A stretch of 35,796 nt of DNA from Candidatus Curtissbacteria bacterium (lineage in GTDB: Bacteria > Patescibacteriota > Microgenomatia > Curtissbacterales > GWA2-41-24): assembly GCA_016198325.1 (NCBI GenBank), contig JACQIV010000011.1, positions 1-35,796 on the forward strand, read 5' to 3'. The notes under the pieces are model-generated. The model ran no database searches, was not told the origin of the DNA, and worked only from the letters and a program-made list of their open reading frames with translations. Made by a program: the position numbers and the translations under genes. Shown piece by piece: positions 30,667 through 35,796 of the stretch (the stretch's first letter is position 1; every line of letters starts with the position of its first letter).

Positions 30667-30980
30667 TAGTAATTCTTGCGACAGTTGATAAAAAAACAAA
30701 AGCACTAAGTATCGCAAAAATCCTATTAAGGAAAAGATTGGTCGTGTGCTATAACCTTATCCCAATCAACTCCGGTTACTGGTGGAAAGGCAAGAAGGCC
30801 ATAAGCAAGGAAACACTTATGATTCTAAAGACAAAAAGACAAAATTTTGCAAAAGTCGAAAAAATCATCACAGAAAAATCCGGCTATGAGGTTCCAGAAG
30901 TTTTAGGAATAATCCCGTCCAAGGTATCAAAACCCTATCTCACATGGCTTCTTAAAGAAACAAAGCCTATCAAAAAGTAA
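30663..30980 (+). CDS. cutA: CutA1-like protein
   Basis: CutA forms a trimeric ferredoxin-like fold linked in E. coli to divalent cation tolerance; the true role is unsettled. The 105-residue chain fits: IVILATVDKKTKALSIAKIL, LLRKRLVVCYNLIPINSGYWWKGK (the CxNxxPxxSxYxWxG motif), ETLMILKTK, and YEVPEVLGIIPSKVSKPYLTW. It overlaps the upstream phosphatase gene by four bases. Confidence 0.9.
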   Translation: MIVILATVDKKTKALSIAKILLRKRLVVCYNLIPINSGYWWKGKKAISKETLMILKTKRQNFAKVEKIITEKSGYEVPEVLGIIPSKVSKPYLTWLLKETKPIKK

Positions 30981-31012
30981 TTTCTGATCTATTTTGATAC
31001 AAATTATCCGTC

Positions 31013-31270
31013 TTGAAAAATATATTTTCATATAGTAGCGTTAACGCCCCAAATTGGGCTTATATGAAAAAGGAAATGTGCATTCAAGAATATGATGAAT
31101 CAGTTTATGCAAAATGGCATCACCACGACAAAAGTCTTCAAATGGCCCTAGATGCAATGTTCCCCACCACACTGGAAGAAAAAAGATGGAAAAAAGCAAA
31201 TTTGGGTATTAACGTTAGGGAAATAAATTCTGATAAAAAAATTGTAAAGACAAGAAAAGCAGCAGCCTAA
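31013..31270 (+). CDS. Small protein of unknown function
   Basis: This 85-residue frame starts at TTG 31013; ATG 31064 is an alternative. It has an aromatic, polar N-terminal half (SYSSVNAPNWAYMKKEM), a His cluster (AKWHHHDKSLQM), and a basic C-terminus. An extended -10 form (TGATACAAA, 30995-31003) lies nine bases before the TTG. No family was recognised. It converges with the metallopeptidase gene, with two bases between the stops. Confidence 0.45.
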   Translation: MKNIFSYSSVNAPNWAYMKKEMCIQEYDESVYAKWHHHDKSLQMALDAMFPTTLEEKRWKKANLGINVREINSDKKIVKTRKAAA

Positions 31271-31272
31271 TT

Positions 31273-31623
31273 TTATCTTTTTAACTCTGCAAGCCTTGAA
31301 TCCGAAATCCCGAAATGGTGGGCGATTTCATGCTCAACGGTATCGATAACCAATTCAATGGTTCTTTGTTCATCACCGCGTGCCAGCCACTCAATTGGTC
31401 CCTGGAAAATAGTGATTTTATCGGGAATAGTAACACCCAAATTTCTTCCCCAGGTAGTTTTTGGTACACCCTGATACAATCCAAGCAACAATCTTCCCTG
31501 TGCAAACTCCGCTCTAGGCCACACCTCAACAACTATATCAACGTTCTCAATCTTTTCTTTGAAAACTTTTGGTAACCCGCAAAGAGCCTTGTTAACCAGT
31601 TTCTGAAACTCTTCAGGTGTCAT
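31273..31623 (-). CDS. Zincin-type metallopeptidase (Zincin_1 family)
   Basis: This small predicted zinc peptidase of the family also called DUF1025 has 116 residues from ATG 31623. It starts MTPEEFQKLVNKAL, passes through LLGLYQGVPKT and ITIFQGPIEWLA, and carries the extended zinc site VEHEIAHHFGISDSRL (HExxH plus a later Asp). No signal peptide is present. It is on the minus strand, divergent from ileS. A TGCTAAAAT box (31638-31630) lies exactly six bases before the ATG. Confidence 0.85.
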   Translation of the reverse strand: MTPEEFQKLVNKALCGLPKVFKEKIENVDIVVEVWPRAEFAQGRLLLGLYQGVPKTTWGRNLGVTIPDKITIFQGPIEWLARGDEQRTIELVIDTVEHEIAHHFGISDSRLAELKR

Positions 31624-31629
31624 AGTCAA

Positions 31630-31638
31630 ATTTTAGCA
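31630..31638 (-). promoter_or_regulatory. Extended -10 of metallopeptidase gene, leaderless
   Basis: On the minus strand TGC-TAAAAT (31638-31630) is followed by six bases and the ATG at 31623. No strong -35 is present, and the extended TG may compensate. Confidence 0.5.
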
Positions 31639-31654
31639 TTTAATCTTCCCTTCC

Positions 31655-31683
31655 TTGAACAAACCTAACCCTTCTGTTTTAAT
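31655..31683 (+). promoter_or_regulatory. Promoter of ileS, near-leaderless
   Basis: TTGAAC (31655-31660), a 17-bp spacer and TTTAAT (31678-31683, with an extended TG at 31675-31676) precede the ileS ATG at 31693 by nine bases, giving a predicted three-base leader. It is only about 20 bp from the divergent metallopeptidase promoter. Confidence 0.6.
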
Positions 31684-31692
31684 TGTCCAACG

Positions 31693-34602
31693 ATGGCAAA
31701 AAAAGGCTTCAGGTCCGTTTCACCCCAGGTTAATTTTCCAAAACTCGAGGAAGAAATTCTTAAGTTTTGGCAAAAAGAAAAAATTTTTGAAAAAAGCATT
31801 AAAAACCGCAAGGGTAAAAAGAAATTTACTTTTTACGACGGCCCTCCGTTTGCAACTGGCCTTCCCCATTATGGCCACATTCTGGCAATGACAATTAAGG
31901 ATGCCATTACCCGTCTTAAAACTATGCAGGGTTATTACGTTCCGCGTCGGCTTGGCTGGGATACACACGGCTTGCCTGTTGAGTATGAAGTAGAAAAAGA
32001 AATAGGTTCAACAGGCAAAAAAGAAATAGAAAAGATGGGGGTTGACAAATTCAACGAACTTTGTCGAAATATCGTTTTCCGCTACACCAAAGAATGGGAA
32101 AAAACAATTGATCGTATGGGCAGGTGGGCAGACAAAGAAAACACCTACGCAACTCTGGATACGGATTATATGGAGTCAATCTGGTGGGTATTCAAAACGC
32201 TTTGGGACAAAGGATTAATTTATAAAGGTTTCCGCTCGATGCCCTATTGCCCAAGATGCGGCACCCCGCTTTCCAATTTTGAAACGAATCTTGGTTATAA
32301 GGACGATGTTGAGGATCCCTCCGTTTATATCAAATTTCAACTGGAAGAGGAGCCGGATACGTACCTACTGGCCTGGACTACAACACCATGGACCCTGCCG
32401 GGTAATGCAGCACTTGCCGTTAATCCAAAGATTAAATATGTCAAAGTAAAAGTTGCCGGCAAGTACCTTATTCTGGCAAAAGACAGGCTTGAAGTTCTAG
32501 ACACTTTTGAAAATGAAAAAGATGTGTCATTCAAGGATTTAGTCGGCAAAAAATACAAACCGCTTTTTGATTATTTCGAAACAGATAGAGCATCCAAAAA
32601 CGAAATGAATTACCTACTGGACCCACTGGATGCAAAAAAAGTTCCATACCGCATTCTTGAGGCAGACTTTGTATCAACAGGTGACGGAACTGGCGTCGTT
32701 CATGTCGCTCCGGCTTTCGGGGAAGACGATATGCTACTTGGCCAGAAAGAAGGTCTTCCATCGCTTCAGCCCGTAGATAAAAACGGAGAGCTAACGATTG
32801 AACCTTATAAGGGGACTTTTGTTAAAGATGCCAACAATATGATAATCGAACATCTTGACCAGGCAGGCAGTCTTTATAAATCGGAGACAATAAAACACAC
32901 TTATCCGTTTTGCTGGCGCTGTGAAACTCCACTTCTTTACTACGCCATAGGTAACTGGTTCGTAAAAGTTTCCTCGTTCAGGGAAAAGCTGGTTGCAAAT
33001 AACAGTAAAATTCACTGGACTCCAAACCATATTAAAGAAGGTAGATTCGGTAAGTGGCTTTCGGAAGCACGTGACTGGAGTATATCCAGAAACAGGTTTT
33101 GGGGTACACCTTTACCTGTCTGGCAGTGCGGAAAATGCCAGGAATTTACAGTGATTGGGTCTGTTGCGGAACTTAAGGAAAAAACAACAAACTTTAAATC
33201 GCTAATTGAGGCATCTAAAACTTTATATAAAGAGGGCAAGCAGAAATCTTCTTCCGAGTTGGTTGATTTACACAGGCCACACATCGATGCAATTATCGTC
33301 AAATGCGGTAAATGCGGTGCCGACGCCAAAAGGATTGAAGAAGTCCTTGATTGTTGGTTCGAATCCGGCAGCATGCCTTATGCGCAGGATCATTACCCAT
33401 TCGAGAATAAGAAAAAGTGGGAAGACAACTTTCCGGCGGATTTTATTGCGGAAGGCCTGGACCAAACCCGCGGTTGGTTTTATACACTCCACGTTCTGGC
33501 GTCGGCACTTATGGACGAACCGGCCTTTAATAACATCATAGTCAATGGAATAGTTGTTGACAAAAACGGGAAAAAACTTTCAAAGAGGTTAAGGAACTAT
33601 CCGGAACCGGACGAAGTTTTTGATAAGTTCGGTGCAGATGCAATGCGGTTTTATCTACTTTCGTCTCCGGCCTCCGCAGCGGAAGACGTCCGCTTTTCTG
33701 CAGAGACCGTAGAAGAAACGGTCAGGAAATTCTTTCTTATTCTTTGGAATGTATATTCGTTTTTTGTTACTTATGCAAACCTGGAAAACTGGACACCGAG
33801 TAAAAACCTGGCCGGACCAAGCTCCAATCACGTTTTGGATAAATGGATCCTATCGAAACTAAACAACCTAATTTTAGAAATCCAAAAGGGCGTCGATAGT
33901 TACAATTTACCGAAAATGACAAGACCACTCCAGGATTTTGTAAGCGATCTTTCAACCTGGTATATAAGACGCTCAAGGGATAGAGTCGGGCTTGCCATAG
34001 ACAACAAAAGCGATAAAAAGTGTTTTTTCGCAACTACGCACTATGTTCTTGCAACGTTTACAAAGATTCTTGCGCCATTCTCTCCGTTTATATCCGACGA
34101 TATTTTTAAAAACCTCACGCAGGAAAAGTCTGTCCATCTTGGCAACTGGCCGGAGGCATCAAAGGATGTAATTAACACAAAACTTGAATCCCAGATGGAC
34201 ATTGCAAGAGAAATTGTCGAAAAAGCCCATTCCCTGCGTAAGTCGGCAGATATTAAGGTAAGACAGCCATTACAGCAAATCGTGTACGGAGGTGAAAAAC
34301 TTGACTCGGAAATAGAAGAAATCATATCGGAAGAAATTAACGTCAAATCCATCCTTAACAAGAAAGGGGGAACGCTCCTACTTGATACTAAAATTACTGA
34401 TCAGTTAAGAAACGAGGGAGAGGCAAGGGACATTGTCAGGAAAATTCAGGTAGCCAGAAAAGAAGCAGGCTGTAAACTGGATGAACAAATTCTACTGGAA
34501 CTTCCCGCATGGCCGAAAGAATTTGAAGACTACATAAAAAAACAAACACTTACTCAGAAATTACAAAAAGGTCAAAATTTGCGCGTGATTCGGGCAAAAT
34601 AA
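31693..34602 (+). CDS. ileS: Isoleucyl-tRNA synthetase, archaeal/eukaryotic-like type
   Basis: IleRS charges tRNA-Ile. The 969-residue class I synthetase has the HIGH motif as H59-Y-G-H62 (FATGLPHYGHILA), the KMSKS motif as K628-L-S-K-R (KKLSKRLRNYPEP), editing-domain segments (AWTTTPWTLPGNAALAV, STGDGTGVVHVAPAFGEDD), and DCWFESGSMPYAQ. The HYGH form, the YCPRCGTPLSNFETNLGYKD segment and the KRLRNYP tail match the type shared with archaea and eukaryotes, which is generally resistant to mupirocin. A mid-protein CxxC pair is followed by a second (QCGKCQ and KCGKCG). Confidence 0.95.
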   Translation: MAKKGFRSVSPQVNFPKLEEEILKFWQKEKIFEKSIKNRKGKKKFTFYDGPPFATGLPHYGHILAMTIKDAITRLKTMQGYYVPRRLGWDTHGLPVEYEVEKEIGSTGKKEIEKMGVDKFNELCRNIVFRYTKEWEKTIDRMGRWADKENTYATLDTDYMESIWWVFKTLWDKGLIYKGFRSMPYCPRCGTPLSNFETNLGYKDDVEDPSVYIKFQLEEEPDTYLLAWTTTPWTLPGNAALAVNPKIKYVKVKVAGKYLILAKDRLEVLDTFENEKDVSFKDLVGKKYKPLFDYFETDRASKNEMNYLLDPLDAKKVPYRILEADFVSTGDGTGVVHVAPAFGEDDMLLGQKEGLPSLQPVDKNGELTIEPYKGTFVKDANNMIIEHLDQAGSLYKSETIKHTYPFCWRCETPLLYYAIGNWFVKVSSFREKLVANNSKIHWTPNHIKEGRFGKWLSEARDWSISRNRFWGTPLPVWQCGKCQEFTVIGSVAELKEKTTNFKSLIEASKTLYKEGKQKSSSELVDLHRPHIDAIIVKCGKCGADAKRIEEVLDCWFESGSMPYAQDHYPFENKKKWEDNFPADFIAEGLDQTRGWFYTLHVLASALMDEPAFNNIIVNGIVVDKNGKKLSKRLRNYPEPDEVFDKFGADAMRFYLLSSPASAAEDVRFSAETVEETVRKFFLILWNVYSFFVTYANLENWTPSKNLAGPSSNHVLDKWILSKLNNLILEIQKGVDSYNLPKMTRPLQDFVSDLSTWYIRRSRDRVGLAIDNKSDKKCFFATTHYVLATFTKILAPFSPFISDDIFKNLTQEKSVHLGNWPEASKDVINTKLESQMDIAREIVEKAHSLRKSADIKVRQPLQQIVYGGEKLDSEIEEIISEEINVKSILNKKGGTLLLDTKITDQLRNEGEARDIVRKIQVARKEAGCKLDEQILLELPAWPKEFEDYIKKQTLTQKLQKGQNLRVIRAK

Positions 34603-34606
34603 ATAG

Positions 34607-35647
34607 GTGACTAAAAATATAGATCTTATTCTTCTTGCGCTTATTCTTGGAATCGGAGCTCTTTCTTTATCCGCCCTGTTAACAATGTCCAAATCGATTG
34701 CCTCGGCACAATTAATTTTTTGGGTAATTGGGCTTGTATTGCTTTACATTTCTTCCACCTTCACAAGCAATATATGGCAAAAAATCACACCGTACTTTTA
34801 TATTCTCTCAGTAATCTCTCTAGTTCTGCTGTTTTTTTTAGCAGACCCGGTTAGGGGATCCGTCCGCTGGATAGAGTTTGGCTTTTTGCGTATTCAACCT
34901 TCCGAAATTGCCAAACTCTCGACGATACTTGCGCTCGCACTGTTCTTTAAAGAAAGATCCGCAAAAGACGTTAAGAATTTATTATTTAGCCTTCTCATTA
35001 TTATGCCGCCAGTTTTGCTAGTGATCCTCCAGCCGGACCTAGGCAATACCCTTGCCTTTTTTGGTGTTTGGTTAGGGATTACTATTGCCTCTGGCTTAAA
35101 AGCTAAACAAGTTTTTTCTGTTCTTTTTGCCGGTTTAATTACATTTATTTTTTTATATGAAATTCTCGCGCCTTACCAAAAAGAAAGACTTGTTTCCTTT
35201 TTTACTCCTACAAAGGACCCTTTGGGTACCGGCTATCACCTAATTCAGTCCAAAATTGCAATCGGCTCTGGACAATTATTCGGAAGGGGACTGGGCTTGG
35301 GTTATCAGTCCCAACTTGAGTTCCTGCCCGAAGCAGAAACAGACTTTATTTTTGCGACGATTGTCGAACAATTAGGATTCGTAGGAGGTGCACTCTTACT
35401 TATTCTGCTTGGCCTAGTCTTATCGAGGCTTAACCGGCTTATTTCCGGGATGCAAAGATTTGGACAACTGTTCACAATTGGACTGCTTGCATATTTACTG
35501 GTTCAAATCTTGGTGAATATTGGCATGAATATGGCACTTGCGCCAGTTACAGGTATTACTCTTCCACTTGTATCCGCTGGGGGATCCTCACTTGTTACCA
35601 CTCTCCTAGCAATTGGGATTCTTCTGTCTTTTAGAAAATATAATTGA
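34607..35647 (+). CDS. rodA: SEDS family peptidoglycan glycosyltransferase, RodA-like
   Basis: This is a second SEDS polymerase besides FtsW, probably RodA for side-wall growth. The 346-residue protein has ten or so membrane segments and the family motifs RWIEFGFLRIQPSEIAKL, VILQPDLGNTLAFFG, FLPEAETDFIFATIVEQLGF and GITLPLVSAGGSSLV. It starts at GTG four bases after the ileS stop. The rodA call rests on the presence of a separate ftsW in the dcw cluster; no mreBCD or PBP2 gene is in view. Confidence 0.85.
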   Translation: MTKNIDLILLALILGIGALSLSALLTMSKSIASAQLIFWVIGLVLLYISSTFTSNIWQKITPYFYILSVISLVLLFFLADPVRGSVRWIEFGFLRIQPSEIAKLSTILALALFFKERSAKDVKNLLFSLLIIMPPVLLVILQPDLGNTLAFFGVWLGITIASGLKAKQVFSVLFAGLITFIFLYEILAPYQKERLVSFFTPTKDPLGTGYHLIQSKIAIGSGQLFGRGLGLGYQSQLEFLPEAETDFIFATIVEQLGFVGGALLLILLGLVLSRLNRLISGMQRFGQLFTIGLLAYLLVQILVNIGMNMALAPVTGITLPLVSAGGSSLVTTLLAIGILLSFRKYN

Positions 35648-35757
35648 ATTTCATGTCTTAAAGTATCAGCGAATTAGTTTACATCCTCAAGTCCTCAGAA
35701 CTAAAGCTAATTGGTATCAAGGAAGGTTAAGATTATCTCCAATGGAAGGAGGTAGTC

Positions 35758-35796
35758 ATGAGTGACAAAACCATCAAGAACCTGGTTGAGACCAGG
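35758..35796 (+). CDS. Start of a gene running off the right edge
   Basis: ATG 35758 opens 13 codons (MSDKTIKNLVETR) to the end of the window, with no stop. AAGGAGGT (35746-35753) lies four bases upstream, the strongest Shine-Dalgarno in the window. The leader (35648-35757) has an inverted repeat TTAGTT/AACTAA (35674-35679 and 35699-35704). The product cannot be named from 13 residues. Confidence 0.6.
   Translation, partial: MSDKTIKNLVETR

Noticed and set aside
1-35796. Recoding of TGA (as in Gracilibacteria and Absconditabacteria)
   Set aside because: TGA ends many full-length genes here at the expected position (for example glmU-murC neighbours, murG-ftsQ region overlaps of ATGA type, metK), and no conserved Gly is encoded by TGA.

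Overview
The window looks like a chromosome segment of a Candidate Phyla Radiation (Patescibacteria) bacterium, most likely of the Microgenomates group. This is inferred from several things together: compact, tightly spaced genes; a DUF4012 protein tail; a shortened, divergent set of Mur enzymes; an archaeal/eukaryotic-type IleRS; and a conserved division and cell-wall (dcw) cluster with small lineage-specific proteins inserted. The standard code fits, because TGA ends many intact genes. No rRNA, tRNA or CRISPR array was seen.

Layout. Positions 1-4821 hold the tail of a DUF4012-type protein, recO, a membrane-anchored protein of unknown function, glyS and a divergent purF. Positions 4822-5169 are non-coding in the forward sense. 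They hold a 37-codon relic of a HAD-like gene on the minus strand, a likely MraZ operator (four TGG boxes exactly 10 bp apart) and a structured mraZ leader. Positions 5170-26904 are the dcw cluster, all on the + strand: mraZ, rsmH, ftsL, ftsI, three small non-dcw genes, murE, a glmU-murC fusion, murB, murA, metK, an internally deleted ddl, alr, murF, mraY, murD, ftsW, murG, ftsQ, ftsA, ftsZ. Positions 26905-31629 are an accessory stretch: a hairpin terminator, two small coiled-coil proteins, an operon with a HExxH protein, a PD-(D/E)XK-like nuclease gene between 13-bp inverted repeats, a YjjX/DUF84 phosphatase with CutA, and a zincin-type metallopeptidase. Positions 31693-35647 hold ileS and a second SEDS gene (rodA-like). 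The first codons of another gene follow a strong Shine-Dalgarno site at the right edge.

How the genes work together. The cluster encodes nearly the whole route to lipid II. It runs from UDP-GlcNAc formation (GlmU-like domain) through MurA, MurB, MurC, MurD, MurE, Alr, MurF, MraY and MurG, followed by polymerisation and crosslinking (FtsW, FtsI, RodA) and the Z-ring core (FtsZ, FtsA, FtsQ, FtsL). Ddl is the weak link, because its centre is missing.

Most notable observations: (1) at least a dozen genes have a -10-like box placed so that transcription would begin at or within a few bases of the start codon, suggesting widespread leaderless mRNAs; (2) two extra copies of the FtsZ C-terminal tail lie downstream of ftsZ, one in frame just after the stop and one about 2.9 kb away, bracketing part of the accessory stretch; (3) a GlmU uridylyltransferase domain is fused to MurC; (4) MurA has Asp in place of the catalytic Cys; (5) Ddl carries a large in-frame deletion; (6) the MraZ operator and leader are unusually well formed.
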